This document shows, piece by piece, positions 36,234 through 45,489 of a stretch of 53,818 bases of DNA. A program made the position numbers and the translations under genes. Within the stretch, counting starts at the first letter, position 1. Every line of letters starts with the position of its first letter. The notes below the pieces were generated by a model. It ran no database searches and was not told the DNA's origin. It worked only from the letters and a program-made list of their open reading frames with translations. Source of the DNA: Pseudohongiella sp. (GTDB lineage: Bacteria; Pseudomonadota; Gammaproteobacteria; Pseudomonadales; Pseudohongiellaceae); contig JABMOK010000077.1 of assembly GCA_013204155.1 (NCBI GenBank), forward strand, positions 1 to 53,818, written 5' to 3'.

Positions 36234-36752
36234 TTAAGGCCATAATCTTTTGGCTATTGTTGCACCTTTATCCGTCAGACTTTGACACTTCAACAGCCTC
36301 CCTGTTCCTGCAGACTCGATTTCGATCTTCAAATCCGCCGCCGGTACTATCCCGGCCCCGTTTTCTGCCCACTCGATAAGGCATAAATTGGCTCTGTTAA
36401 AATAGTCATCGGCACCAAGATATTCCACTTCTTCCGGGTCCAGCAATCGATACAAATCGAAGTGGTAGATACAGCAACGCTCGAATTCGTAGGGCTCGAC
36501 GATTGTATAGGTGGGACTTTTCACCGCCCCTCGATAACCATAGCCACGCATTAAGCCCCTGGTCAAAGTGGTTTTCCCCGCGCCTAAATCACCCTGCAAA
36601 TGAATAATGCCACCAATAGTCGGAACTCCAATTCCTTCAATCAGTTCGGTCGGCACGTTTTCGGGATCGAAAAATGTAGCCCGGGCAAGCGCCGCTCCAA
36701 ACCGAAGTGTGGCGGCTTCATCTTCGAGCTGTATTTGATATTCAGACGTCAT
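36234..36752 (-). CDS. tsaE: tRNA t6A biosynthesis ATPase TsaE
   Basis: ATPase that works with TsaB and TsaD to place threonylcarbamoyl on A37 of ANN-decoding tRNAs. Walker A is GDLGAGKTTLTRGLMRG, followed by VKSPTYTIVEPYEF, HFDLYRLLDPEEVEYLG and LIEWAENG, all standard. The start at 36752 (MTSEYQIQLEDEAA) fits the family; 16 more upstream codons are open but give a hydrophobic stretch not known in TsaE. Length is 172. Confidence 0.95.
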   Translation of the reverse strand: MTSEYQIQLEDEAATLRFGAALARATFFDPENVPTELIEGIGVPTIGGIIHLQGDLGAGKTTLTRGLMRGYGYRGAVKSPTYTIVEPYEFERCCIYHFDLYRLLDPEEVEYLGADDYFNRANLCLIEWAENGAGIVPAADLKIEIESAGTGRLLKCQSLTDKGATIAKRLWP

Positions 36753-36876
36753 GGCGCACAGTATAACGGCAAACGATAGGAAGTTAATTAGACAGGCCAC
36801 GATAGAATCCTGTTTGCTCTTTCAGTGCAACGCGCCGAAAGAAGACAAAGGATTACCAATACGCCGAGAGCCCTCT

Positions 36877-36912
36877 GGTAGTGCCAGTGAATTAGGTAGT
36901 GCCCGTGAATTG
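36877..36912. repeat. 18-bp direct duplication between nnr and tsaE
   Basis: Two adjacent copies of ggtagtgccagtgaatta, the second with two differences (ggtagtgcccgtgaattg), just beyond the nnr stop codon. Confidence 0.85.
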
Positions 36913-36920
36913 AACAGAAA

Positions 36921-38483
36921 TCAAATAGAGGGATTAACCAGTTGGCGGATATAAGGCAGCAGGTCAGTAGCAACCATGCCGCGTTGACCGTTGGCCTGCA
37001 TCGACAGGTCGGCCGCCTCACCGTGGATGCAGACGGCACAGCAAAGGCTTTGCTGTAATGGATGGCCTTGCGCCACAAAACTGGCGACGATGCCGCTCAA
37101 TACGTCTCCCATTCCAGCGCTAGCCATGCCGGCATTGCCTTCACTGCTTAGATACACATGCTGCGGCTGTTGCTCCGACGCACAGATCAGACTGCCACTG
37201 CCCTTTAATAGACAGACACCGCCCCAGGTCGCACCGAGCTTACGCACGGCCGCAAATCGATCTTGCTGAATATCTGCAATCGAGCAATCCAGAAGCGCGG
37301 CCGCTTCACCCGGGTGCGGAGTAAGTATCCAGTTATCCCTTTTTACACCGGTGCCCTGCTGATTTTTCTCTGCCAAAAGATGCAGCGCATCGGCATCGAT
37401 AATCAATGGGGTATCTCTGGCGACCTGCGCGCCTAATGCAGACTGCATGAGTTGGCGAGCCCAGGGGCCACGCCCAAGCCCCGGTCCAATAACAATAGCC
37501 GTAGCCTTCGCAATCAAGCTCTCAAGCTGAGGATTCTCATCTTCAGTGCCCAACACCATGACTTCGGGTCTTCTGGCTAATATTGCAGGTCGATGTGATG
37601 ATCGGGTGATGACACTGACCAGACCGGCGCCACTGCGCAGTGCCGCTTCCGCCGCCATTATTGCCGCGCCGGCGAAGCTGTAGTCGCCACCGATGACCAG
37701 CACATGCCCATGACTGCCCTTATGGGATGACCCTACTCTGGGAAGCAGGTAGCGGGAGGCATAGTTAATATCAATTCGGGTGGCGGCTGGCAGGGGAGCA
37801 GAATCAAGCGTAAACAGGTCGTCAGGAACATCAAGGTCGTGATAAATCAACTCGCCAATAAAATCTCGCCCCTGATTGGTTAACAGTCCTTGTTTCATTC
37901 CGATAAACGTAACGGTTAGATCCGCGACTACGGCAGCGCCAAGGGCTTGACCAGTATCCGCATGCAAGCCAGAAGGGATATCTATCGCCAGTACGGGAGA
38001 ACTGCCCGCGTTGATGTGGTCGATCGCGGCTTTATAGTCCCCTTCGACTTGCCGATCCAGCCCGGTCCCGAGGAGTGAATCCACCACCACGGCATGGGCA
38101 TGGTCGGTCGCGCGGGTCAGATCAAAATCGGCAAAGGCGATCATCTCCACCTTGACTTGCTGCGCCCATTGCCAGGCTTGCTGTGCATCGCCTTTAAGTT
38201 TCTGCGGGTCAGCCACTTGAATGACCTGCGCGCCAATGCCCATCTCGCGAGCAAGTCCGGCAACGATATAGCCATCACCCGCATTATTGCCAGAGCCAGC
38301 AAATACTTGCAGGTGACGAGTCTGGGGCCACTTTTCCAACAGCGCATTGAGGGCGACAGCGGCGGCGGTTCGCATCAAGCTGAATCCGGAAAACCCAAAT
38401 TCCTCAATGGCAAGCTGATCGAGCTTTCGAACCTGTTCTGCCCGATAGAGATTGCGCGGAAGCCTGGTAGCAAAGTCGGTCAT
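36921..38483 (-). CDS. nnr: Bifunctional NAD(P)H-hydrate epimerase/dehydratase
   Basis: Repairs hydrated NADH and NADPH. The N-terminal YjeF_N epimerase part (about 1-215) has GSGNNAGDGYIVA and VVDSLLGTGLDRQ. The C-terminal ADP-dependent dehydratase (about 225-515) has GSSHKGSHGHVLVIGGDYSFAG, VIGPGLGRG, LTPHPGEAAALL and the nucleotide-binding NAGMASAGMGDVLSGI, where GMGD stands in place of the common GTGD. Length 520 matches the fused form of E. coli. It is the first gene of the tsaE-amiB-mutL series; queG, often next to it, is not present here. Confidence 0.96.
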   Translation of the reverse strand: MTDFATRLPRNLYRAEQVRKLDQLAIEEFGFSGFSLMRTAAAVALNALLEKWPQTRHLQVFAGSGNNAGDGYIVAGLAREMGIGAQVIQVADPQKLKGDAQQAWQWAQQVKVEMIAFADFDLTRATDHAHAVVVDSLLGTGLDRQVEGDYKAAIDHINAGSSPVLAIDIPSGLHADTGQALGAAVVADLTVTFIGMKQGLLTNQGRDFIGELIYHDLDVPDDLFTLDSAPLPAATRIDINYASRYLLPRVGSSHKGSHGHVLVIGGDYSFAGAAIMAAEAALRSGAGLVSVITRSSHRPAILARRPEVMVLGTEDENPQLESLIAKATAIVIGPGLGRGPWARQLMQSALGAQVARDTPLIIDADALHLLAEKNQQGTGVKRDNWILTPHPGEAAALLDCSIADIQQDRFAAVRKLGATWGGVCLLKGSGSLICASEQQPQHVYLSSEGNAGMASAGMGDVLSGIVASFVAQGHPLQQSLCCAVCIHGEAADLSMQANGQRGMVATDLLPYIRQLVNPSI

Positions 38484-38516
38484 AATGAATTACTCAAGGG
38501 CACCTCTGAACAAACT

Positions 38517-38957
38517 TTACTTATCGAATTTATTAATCAGTCGACGCACCAGACGCAGTGCCACATCCAGTTCATCGATTGGAATGTCTTCGGTGTTCTC
38601 TACAGCCCAGGGATCCTGAACTTCGCGTAAGGCGTTGTAGGCGCTCTTACCTTCTTCGGTCAATGTAACCAACACCGAGCGTTTGTGCTGGGGATTCCTT
38701 TGATAGGATAGCAAGCCATCGGACACCATAACATCGGTGATTCTCTGCACTGCCTGCCGCGATTGACCCAACACTCTGGCAATACCCGGCACAGTCAGAC
38801 CGGCATTGGATAAGGCAATTACACCGATGACCTTCCAGCGGGCACTGGTTAAGCCCAATTTTTCGGTCATGGCATCGCCTTCGGCAATCAGCAAGCCATT
38901 CAGTCGAAAAACCGACAGCACCAGATCGAGAAACAACATACGTTTTGGTGAGTGCAC
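38517..38957 (-). CDS. MarR-family transcriptional regulator
   Basis: A 146-residue winged-helix protein. The HTH is SNAGLTVPGIARVLGQSRQAVQRITDVMVSDG (about 50-81, given in two parts: SNAGLTVPGIARVLGQSRQ and AVQRITDVMVSDG). The wing is LLSYQRNPQHKRSVLVTLT. It is divergent from the SIMPL-domain gene, and a nested inverted repeat lies between the two (39048-39075). Effector unknown. The C-terminal helix (ELDVALRLVRRLINKF) is the usual dimer part. Confidence 0.85.
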   Translation of the reverse strand: MHSPKRMLFLDLVLSVFRLNGLLIAEGDAMTEKLGLTSARWKVIGVIALSNAGLTVPGIARVLGQSRQAVQRITDVMVSDGLLSYQRNPQHKRSVLVTLTEEGKSAYNALREVQDPWAVENTEDIPIDELDVALRLVRRLINKFDK

Positions 38958-39047
38958 TCTATTACTACCCTCTTCTTGTGATCCCGAACTATTCTGTTAA
39001 GCCAGTTCTCTATCCTCTGTCCCCAGTTTATGCCAGCATGTTGTCAT

Positions 39048-39075
39048 TTGACTATAAATTAGTCGATACAGTCAA
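39048..39075. promoter_or_regulatory. Nested inverted repeat between the marR-like and SIMPL genes
   Basis: GACTA-taaat-TAGTC (39050-39064) is a perfect dyad, and the outer TTGACT...AGTCAA (39048-39075) is another. Placed between divergent genes, it is a plausible operator for the MarR-type protein. A TTGACT here could also act as a -35 element in either direction. Confidence 0.45.
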
Positions 39076-39219
39076 TCGATCTGGATTAAAACTTTCCCGT
39101 GGCGAACTACGACTTGAACAATAGCAGGTCATTTTTGGTAGAGTTCAGTCTGCGCCTCACCTTGCGAAGAGAGAAAATATCTACTTCCTTTAGAAACACA
39201 CGAGCAAAAGGACAACAGC

Positions 39220-40011
39220 ATGAAAAAAATTCTAACAGCGGGATTGTTAGCCGCTTCGATCACCCTGTTCACCCCGCTCGCCGTGGCGCAGGCTCAACTG
39301 TCGGGCACCCCGGATGAACTGCGCGGTTTCCTGTTTCCTCAAGCCAATACGGTAAGTATCAACGGCGAAGGAGAGCTAACAGCCTACAAGGACCTCGCCA
39401 AGATTAGCCTGCTCGTGACTACGGATGAACCCAGCCTCGAGCAGGCAATGGCTGTTAATCAGGCGCTAAGACTCGATTTGATCGAGGAGTTTACGGCGGC
39501 TGGCATTGCTGGCAGTGATATCAACAATTCCAAATTTTCCAGCTCACCACAGTTTGGTCTGTTCGGAGGTAAACCCAATAGTTTTGAAGTCACGGCCCGC
39601 ATGGAAGTTTCGGTAAGCCGCGAAGAGCATTTGCAGCTGCTCGCCGCCGCCGCCGATGGCAACAAGGAAGTTGAGTTCGAACAGATTCAGTTCGAACACA
39701 GCCAGGAGGAAGAATTTGAAGCGCAGGTAAGAGAGCTGGCGCTGCAAGATGTAATGCAGCAGAAAGCCTACTACGAGAATAATCTTGATCTACAATTAAA
39801 GGCGGTTAATTTTTTCCATGGCGGAATCCGCCAGATGTCTCGCGCCATGCCGATGGCGGCTGTTAGCCAGGAGATGGCGGTAGATAGCGTGAACGCGCGA
39901 GGGCCTTTGGCACTGAGCAGCGCACCGGCAGCGGCTGTTGCTCCAACTTTCGATGAAGTAGAATACCAAACGTCAATTACAGTGGTATTCGAAATCATCG
40001 ATGAGAATTAA
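39220..40011 (+). CDS. Exported SIMPL (DUF541) domain protein
   Basis: A 263-residue protein with a signal peptide (KKILTAGLLAASITLFTPLA) and a SIMPL/DUF541 domain. The pattern is VSINGEGELTAYKDLAKISL, LRLDLIEEFTAAGIAGSDI, NSFEVTARMEVSVS and the C-terminal YQTSITVVFEI. Bacterial members (YggE-like) are periplasmic and are linked to oxidative stress, without a defined reaction. AAGGA precedes the ATG by nine bases. The end overlaps the next gene by 11 bases, so both are translated from one message. Confidence 0.88.
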   Translation: MKKILTAGLLAASITLFTPLAVAQAQLSGTPDELRGFLFPQANTVSINGEGELTAYKDLAKISLLVTTDEPSLEQAMAVNQALRLDLIEEFTAAGIAGSDINNSKFSSSPQFGLFGGKPNSFEVTARMEVSVSREEHLQLLAAAADGNKEVEFEQIQFEHSQEEEFEAQVRELALQDVMQQKAYYENNLDLQLKAVNFFHGGIRQMSRAMPMAAVSQEMAVDSVNARGPLALSSAPAAAVAPTFDEVEYQTSITVVFEIIDEN

Positions 40012-40552
40012 CTGTCTAGCCCTTGCTACTGTATTGGCCTGCTTGCCTTTGGCCTCTGCCTCGATGGTTGCCGAAGCGGCTACTGCCGATGGCATTCGGG
40101 ATGCCAATCGTCTTCTGCGCGTTACCAATGTCGGCAAGCAATTCGATTCGATGGCCCAGCAACAAACAGGTAACATAATAAGAACCTATAGCCTCATCGT
40201 CAGTACCTCGACCGACACTTTCTTACCCGCGCAAATAAAGCAGTCTATCGCCGCCTGCTATGCCGAAGCGTATGCCTGGCAAAAGTTTGAAGCGGGTATA
40301 GCAAAAATACTGGCGGATAATTTTAGCCAGAAAGAGATGCGGCTATTAATCGACTTCTATCGTAATCGCAGTCTGCCGCCGGTGGAAATTCAAAGTTTTA
40401 AGAATGCAATCGCCAAGGGCGGGCTGATTCAGAAAATCAGTGCCCAATACATCTTTGCCAACAGTGATGGCTGTGTAGAGCGAGATGCCAGGCTGATTCT
40501 CGACTATCTGAGCCGCAGTAAGCCGCGCGGCTCAAGCCTCGCCACCGAATAG
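40001..40552 (+). CDS. Exported DUF2059-like protein
   Basis: A 183-residue protein with a signal peptide (INCLALATVLACLPLASASM). The rest is helical: LLRVTNVGKQFDSMAQQ, then FEAGIAKILADNFSQKEMRL and LIDFYRNRSLPPVEIQ. This general DUF2059 pattern is found in small periplasmic proteins of unknown role. One cysteine lies in each half (C70-region IAACY and DGCVERD), which might form a disulfide. It overlaps the SIMPL gene and is probably its partner. Confidence 0.7.
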   Translation: MRINCLALATVLACLPLASASMVAEAATADGIRDANRLLRVTNVGKQFDSMAQQQTGNIIRTYSLIVSTSTDTFLPAQIKQSIAACYAEAYAWQKFEAGIAKILADNFSQKEMRLLIDFYRNRSLPPVEIQSFKNAIAKGGLIQKISAQYIFANSDGCVERDARLILDYLSRSKPRGSSLATE

Positions 40553-40618
40553 ATGGCGCTATAAAATTCCCGTCATAAAACCCAATGGCAAACCAATTCC
40601 CTGACATTAGGGCGGCGA

Positions 40619-41113
40619 CTACGCAATCTGCTTATTCATTATCCCAGTCAGTGGCAGTTCTGTTCTATAGACCACCTGCTTGAGAGTAAAACTTGATTGA
40701 ATATTGGCCACGCCTTTAATACGCGTCAGTTTGTCGGCGAGGAAGCGTTGATAGCTGTCCAGATCCGGGGCGACAACACGCAGGGTATAATCGAAATTGC
40801 CGGTCATCAAATAACACTCCAGCACTTCTTCATATTCAGCCACCTTGGTCTCAAACTCCATCAAGCTATCGCGTTCCTGACTGTGCAGCGAAACATTGAC
40901 GATGATACTAATGGGCAGGCCCACGGCCTTCGCATCTACCAGGGCTACATACTGTTTCACGATACCTGCATTCTCCAGCGCCTTGACTCGGCGCAGACAG
41001 GGAGAGGGAGAGAGACCGACGGCATCGGCCAAATCTGAATTAGAGATACGGCCACTGTTTTGCAGGTAATGCAGAATTTTATAATCTGTCCTGTCCAATT
41101 CAATCTCTGGCAT
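40619..41113 (-). CDS. Lrp/AsnC-family regulator
   Basis: A 164-residue feast/famine regulator. The HTH is DYKILHYLQNSGRISNSDLA, then DAVGLSPSPCLRRVKALENA. The ligand-binding RAM domain has MTGNFDYTLRVVAPDLDSYQ and a terminal IQSSFTLKQVVYRTELPL. It is divergent from the AceE-like E1 gene, with only 87 bases between. This matches the arrangement of mdeR, an Lrp-type regulator next to the methionine-gamma-lyase and E1-like genes of Pseudomonas putida. An amino acid or keto acid effector is likely. Confidence 0.92.
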   Translation of the reverse strand: MPEIELDRTDYKILHYLQNSGRISNSDLADAVGLSPSPCLRRVKALENAGIVKQYVALVDAKAVGLPISIIVNVSLHSQERDSLMEFETKVAEYEEVLECYLMTGNFDYTLRVVAPDLDSYQRFLADKLTRIKGVANIQSSFTLKQVVYRTELPLTGIMNKQIA

Positions 41114-41142
41114 ATTATGTCTCGTTTTAATGATTTTTGAAT

Positions 41143-41161
41143 CTATACTGCCAATGTATAG
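41143..41161. promoter_or_regulatory. Inverted repeat between the lrp-like and E1 genes
   Basis: CTATAC (41143-41148) and GTATAG (41156-41161) form a perfect dyad with a 7-base centre, 30 bases before the Lrp-type gene and 40 before the E1 gene. A possible binding site for the Lrp-type protein. Confidence 0.45.
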
Positions 41162-41200
41162 CGCATAGTTAGCAGAATAAGCAATCTAATTTCCAGAGAC

Positions 41201-43987
41201 ATGAGTATAATCGAGAGACTATCTGGCGGGCATAATTATGCCGCCTATGCGTCGAATCATCTCGGCATGAGAGTCAGAGCAGGCAAGAGAGTATGCAAGA
41301 AAGTGCCTAAAGAAGCGGCTAAGACGGCCACCATCGATGTCAGCATCGAAACCGACAAACAGGAATGGCGTGCGGCCCTGCAGGATATTTACCAGTGCTT
41401 TGGCGAGGAAGGTGTTCGCGCCATTCTCGGTGATTTAAATGACTGGAGCGCCAGCCGAAAAATTGCCAGTACGGGCGCCGCCTTCAATACCCCCTACCTC
41501 AATACTATTGCGTCCACCGAGCAGGCCCCCTATCCCGGTGACGTTGAATTGGAACATCGCATCGAAAACATCCTGCGCTGGAATGCGATGGCTATGGTGT
41601 TGCAGGGTCAAGACTCCGGCTCAGGGGTCGGCGGACACATTGCTACCTATGCCTCAGCCGCCACCATGATGGAGGTGGGTTTTAATCACTTCTTTCGAAA
41701 AAGCTCGGAGAATTATGGTGGCGATCTTGTCATTCCTCAGCCCCATACATCGCCTGGTGTGTATGCCCGCTCCTGGCTGGAGGGCGTGCTGCCAACAGAG
41801 CAATTGCAAAACTACCGAAGAGAACTGCAGGCGGGTGGCGGACTGACTTCCTATCCACATCCACGCTCCATGCCCGAGTATTGGCAGGTGGCTAATGCAT
41901 CCATGGGCCTATCGACGCCAACCGCAATCTATCAGGCCCGGTTTGCCAAGTACCTGGAGAATCGGGGTCTGAAGCCAAAGCTGGGGGGTAAGGTCTGGTG
42001 CTTTATCGGGGATGGTGAAACCGACGAGCCGGAGGTACTGGGCAGCATAAACATTGCGGCAAGAGAGAAACTGGATAATCTGATTTTGGTCGTTAACTGT
42101 AACCTGCAAAGACTGGACGGCCCGGTGCGCGGCAACGGCAAGATAATTCAGGAATTGGAGGCTTCCTTTAAAGGTTCAGGTTGGAATGTGATCAAGGTCA
42201 TCTGGGGTAGCGGCTGGGACAAACTGCTCAGCGAAGACAACAACGGCACTTTGCGCAGGCGTATGGAAGAATGTGTCGATGGAGACTATCAGCGCTATTC
42301 TGTTCTGCCCGGCGATCGACAGAGAGAGCATTGGGTTGACGGCAATCCCGAACTGGAAGCCATGATGAATGCCTTGAGTGATGATGAGTTAAACCAGATC
42401 AAGCGTGGCGGCCAGGATGTGAGGAAAATTTATGCCGCATTCGATCAGGCCGTTAACAGCGAGGACAAACCCACGGTGGTTCTGGTCAAGACAGTTAAGG
42501 GTGATGGCATCATCGGCGCCGAGGGCAGCAATACCGTTCATCAGAAGAAGAACCTCGATGGAGAGCAACGTCTGCTAATTGCCAGAAACTTTGGTATTCC
42601 GCTGGATGACGAGGCGATCAGACGAGCCGATTTCTACAAACCGGCGGATGACAGTGCGGAAATTAACTATCTAAAAACCAGACGCCGCGAACTAGGCGGT
42701 CCAATTCCAACGCGTGAAAACTCTTGCGTCAAGCTTTCACCACCGGCATTGGAGTCTTTTACTGCACTCATTGATGGAAGCAGTAAGCGTCCGCTATCGA
42801 CCACCATGGCACTGGTGAGAATTCTTGCGGTATTACTGCGGGATAAAGCACTGAATAAATACATCGTTCCCATAGTGCCGGATGAAGCGCGCACCTTCGG
42901 TCTGGAAGCGCTTTTCAAAATTGCCGGTATCTTCTCATTGCAGGGGCAGCACTATACGCCAGTGGATGCAGAAACGCTGACCGCCTATCGGGAAGCGGAA
43001 GATGGGCAAATATTACAGGAAGGTATTTGCGAAACTGGCGCCATGGCCTCGTTTCTCGCCGCCGGCACGGCTTACTCGATTCATAGTCTGCCAATGATTC
43101 CGTTCTATTTCTTCTATTCTATTTTTGGCTTTCAACGAGTAGGCGACATGATCTGGACCTGCGGTGATATGTTATGCCGCGGCTTTCTCATCGGCGGCAC
43201 CGCCGGCAGGACAACTTTGAATGGCGAAGGCATTCAACATCAGGACGGACACTCACAAATAATCGCCAGCACCTACCCTAATCTGAAAAGCTATGATCCG
43301 GCCTTTGCCTATGAACTGGTCGTTATCATTCGTGACGGCATACGCCGAATGTATGAGGCGCAGGAGAATATTTTTTATTACATCACAGCATACAATGAAA
43401 ACTATCTGATGCCCGCTCTACCGAAAAAGAAAAATCTGGACCTGGCGATAATTGCTGGCGCCTACTTGTTACAAAATTCAAATTCCGGAACAGCCAGTCT
43501 AATTCACCTTTTGGGTAGTGGTTCCATCATGCAGCAAGTGCTGGCGGCGAAAGACAAGCTCGAAACAATGGGGTTTCCGGTTTCAGTATTCAGCGTCACC
43601 AGCTACAACGAACTGGTTCGAGAAGCGGACGAGTGTGAACGTTACAATCGACTGCACCCTTTTGCGCCACAGAAGACGCCTTATGTCGAACAACTGTTCG
43701 CCAATACCTCGGGCAGCTACGTTGCCGTTACCGACTATATGAAGGCTCTGGCCCACAATATCGCTCCGTGGATGCCGAAGAATTTCACTGCCCTGGGCAC
43801 AGATGGCTATGGCCTGAGCGAGTCTCGGGCGGAATTGCGACAGTATTTTGAAATCGACGCTGATGCCATTTGTCATGCGGCATTGGTAGGACTCTATAAA
43901 GAGAACAAGCTGAGCGCTGCAAGCCTGAAGCAACAATTAAAAAAGCTCAACGTGGACCCCGACAAAGCAAATCCGATGCACCACTAG
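41201..43987 (+). CDS. Orphan AceE-like 2-oxoacid dehydrogenase E1 (MdeB-like)
   Basis: A homodimeric, thiamin-diphosphate-dependent E1 related to AceE of the pyruvate dehydrogenase complex; 928 residues (AceE about 887), with some 40 extra residues at the N-terminus. Conserved parts are IRWNAM-like ILRWNAMAMVL, the ThDP motif GDGETDEPE to NCNLQRLDGPVRGNGKIIQE, the active-site His of EGSNTVHQKKNLDG, the glutamate in LQEGICETGA, and GEGIQHQDGHSQ. No E2 or E3 gene is near, unlike aceEF. The divergent Lrp-type gene suggests an amino-acid-derived substrate such as 2-oxobutanoate, as proposed for MdeB. Substrate is inference. Confidence 0.88.
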   Translation: MSIIERLSGGHNYAAYASNHLGMRVRAGKRVCKKVPKEAAKTATIDVSIETDKQEWRAALQDIYQCFGEEGVRAILGDLNDWSASRKIASTGAAFNTPYLNTIASTEQAPYPGDVELEHRIENILRWNAMAMVLQGQDSGSGVGGHIATYASAATMMEVGFNHFFRKSSENYGGDLVIPQPHTSPGVYARSWLEGVLPTEQLQNYRRELQAGGGLTSYPHPRSMPEYWQVANASMGLSTPTAIYQARFAKYLENRGLKPKLGGKVWCFIGDGETDEPEVLGSINIAAREKLDNLILVVNCNLQRLDGPVRGNGKIIQELEASFKGSGWNVIKVIWGSGWDKLLSEDNNGTLRRRMEECVDGDYQRYSVLPGDRQREHWVDGNPELEAMMNALSDDELNQIKRGGQDVRKIYAAFDQAVNSEDKPTVVLVKTVKGDGIIGAEGSNTVHQKKNLDGEQRLLIARNFGIPLDDEAIRRADFYKPADDSAEINYLKTRRRELGGPIPTRENSCVKLSPPALESFTALIDGSSKRPLSTTMALVRILAVLLRDKALNKYIVPIVPDEARTFGLEALFKIAGIFSLQGQHYTPVDAETLTAYREAEDGQILQEGICETGAMASFLAAGTAYSIHSLPMIPFYFFYSIFGFQRVGDMIWTCGDMLCRGFLIGGTAGRTTLNGEGIQHQDGHSQIIASTYPNLKSYDPAFAYELVVIIRDGIRRMYEAQENIFYYITAYNENYLMPALPKKKNLDLAIIAGAYLLQNSNSGTASLIHLLGSGSIMQQVLAAKDKLETMGFPVSVFSVTSYNELVREADECERYNRLHPFAPQKTPYVEQLFANTSGSYVAVTDYMKALAHNIAPWMPKNFTALGTDGYGLSESRAELRQYFEIDADAICHAALVGLYKENKLSAASLKQQLKKLNVDPDKANPMHH

Positions 43988-44225
43988 TGGCCAGATCCCC
44001 GACTTGAAAGTCATTTGTTCCCAGGATTACTGAAAGCATCCATTGAGAACCAGGCATCACCGAAAAGCAATTTGCGTGGTGGTAAAGAGGACCCTTTTAA
44101 CATTGCCCTTTCTACAATCTCCTAATAAGGAAGGGAAATTAGCCGGGGCCCGGCGGGACGAAACCTACCCGAAATCCCCGCATATTGCTTGCAATACCCA
44201 AAGAGCTACTCTATCGTTTCGACCT

Positions 44226-45347
44226 ATGAACGGATTAAGTGAATCAATAGCAATTCTAGCCATTTCGCAGCTGATGGTATTAGGCCTGTATTTCCTTATC
44301 CATCACAAGGGCAGTCTGGCGCGCTTGATGTCATTGTTCTGCATCTGCTTGATAGCGTATTTGCTAAACCGGGTATTCGCAGATAGCCAGAGCCCTGCCG
44401 TAACTTTTCTGCTTAACCGATTCGCGACAATGACTCCTTTGGTGCTGTGGGTAATTGCGTTCAATCTATTCGTAGATAGCGGGCGCATTCACCGTCGCAT
44501 CTGGCTAGCTATGGTTATTTTTGTAGTGGCGCGAGTTATTGGCATCCCTTTATATGATCCCGCTTCCCCGCGAAGTGAATTTTGGTTTATTGTGGTTTAT
44601 TTTATTCCGCAATTAATCTTACTAGGATTTTCTATCCACGCCGTCTATCTCGCTATTAAAGGCTATAACCAAGACCTGATGGAACAACGCCGACGCGCGA
44701 GATTACTTTTTGTAATCAGCATGGGGATTCTGCTTTCCGTTTTAGTAGGCAATGGTTTCTTTTCCTTTGTTGATCCATTCCTCGATAATTTCCAGCTATT
44801 TGACCTGAGTCCAATACCCATCACTGTATTCCCCCTCTATATCTTCCTGATTACGCTGGGGTTTAATCTCACGATATTTCACCTGCGACAGGATACTTTT
44901 TTGCTGCCTCCATCCGAGCCGGAGCAGAACAATAATTCGTCACAAGCTATCGATCAATCGAATCGTAATGCAGATCCTGCTGTACTAGCGCAGATAAAAA
45001 AACTAATGGAAGAAGACCAGCTCTACAGAAAAATGGGTCTGACCATAACCGAACTTGCCGAGGCTTTATCGATGCAGGAGTACCTGCTTCGCAGGCTAAT
45101 TAACCAACAGCTTAACTACCGAAACTTTAATCAATTCCTCAATAATTATCGAATCAATGAAGCCTGCAAAAGGTTGAGAGATACTCGCAGTCCCATTTCC
45201 ACCATCGCACTCGATGTAGGTTATGTCTCACTCTCGTCTTTTAACAAGGCATTTAAGGATAGATACAATATCACGCCTTCAGACTATCGGAATACAGAAC
45301 GAGTAGACTCTACCAGTTCCAACACCCACGAGCCGATAGATTCATAA
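44226..45347 (+). CDS. AraC-family regulator with membrane-embedded N-terminal half
   Basis: The ATG at 44226 (MNGLSESIAILAISQLMVLG) gives 373 residues; an earlier start is open but adds a non-hydrophobic extension. The first 215 residues hold about seven membrane helices. A linker follows, then the AraC DNA-binding domain (about 270-365; LTITELAEALSMQEYLLRRL, then NFNQFLNNYRINEACKRL and IALDVGYVSLSSFNKAFKDR). Such proteins sense a membrane or external signal and bind DNA directly. The 240 bases before it hold no gene. The target is unknown. Confidence 0.88.
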   Translation: MNGLSESIAILAISQLMVLGLYFLIHHKGSLARLMSLFCICLIAYLLNRVFADSQSPAVTFLLNRFATMTPLVLWVIAFNLFVDSGRIHRRIWLAMVIFVVARVIGIPLYDPASPRSEFWFIVVYFIPQLILLGFSIHAVYLAIKGYNQDLMEQRRRARLLFVISMGILLSVLVGNGFFSFVDPFLDNFQLFDLSPIPITVFPLYIFLITLGFNLTIFHLRQDTFLLPPSEPEQNNNSSQAIDQSNRNADPAVLAQIKKLMEEDQLYRKMGLTITELAEALSMQEYLLRRLINQQLNYRNFNQFLNNYRINEACKRLRDTRSPISTIALDVGYVSLSSFNKAFKDRYNITPSDYRNTERVDSTSSNTHEPIDS

Positions 45348-45489
45348 TCGAAACTTTACTGCCAAGCCATCGGAGTAAGTTGCCACGTGTGATTTTACGT
45401 GTCTTGCTGGCGCTCGTCTAAGCCAAATCGGTTAGATTTCCACATAGGTAAAACTTCGATCAAGCCAATGTCCATTGTATTGCTGCAGC

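Noticed and set aside
36788..37078. 96-residue minus-strand frame beside nnr
   Set aside because: Cys/Arg-rich shadow of nnr and the gap; no domain.
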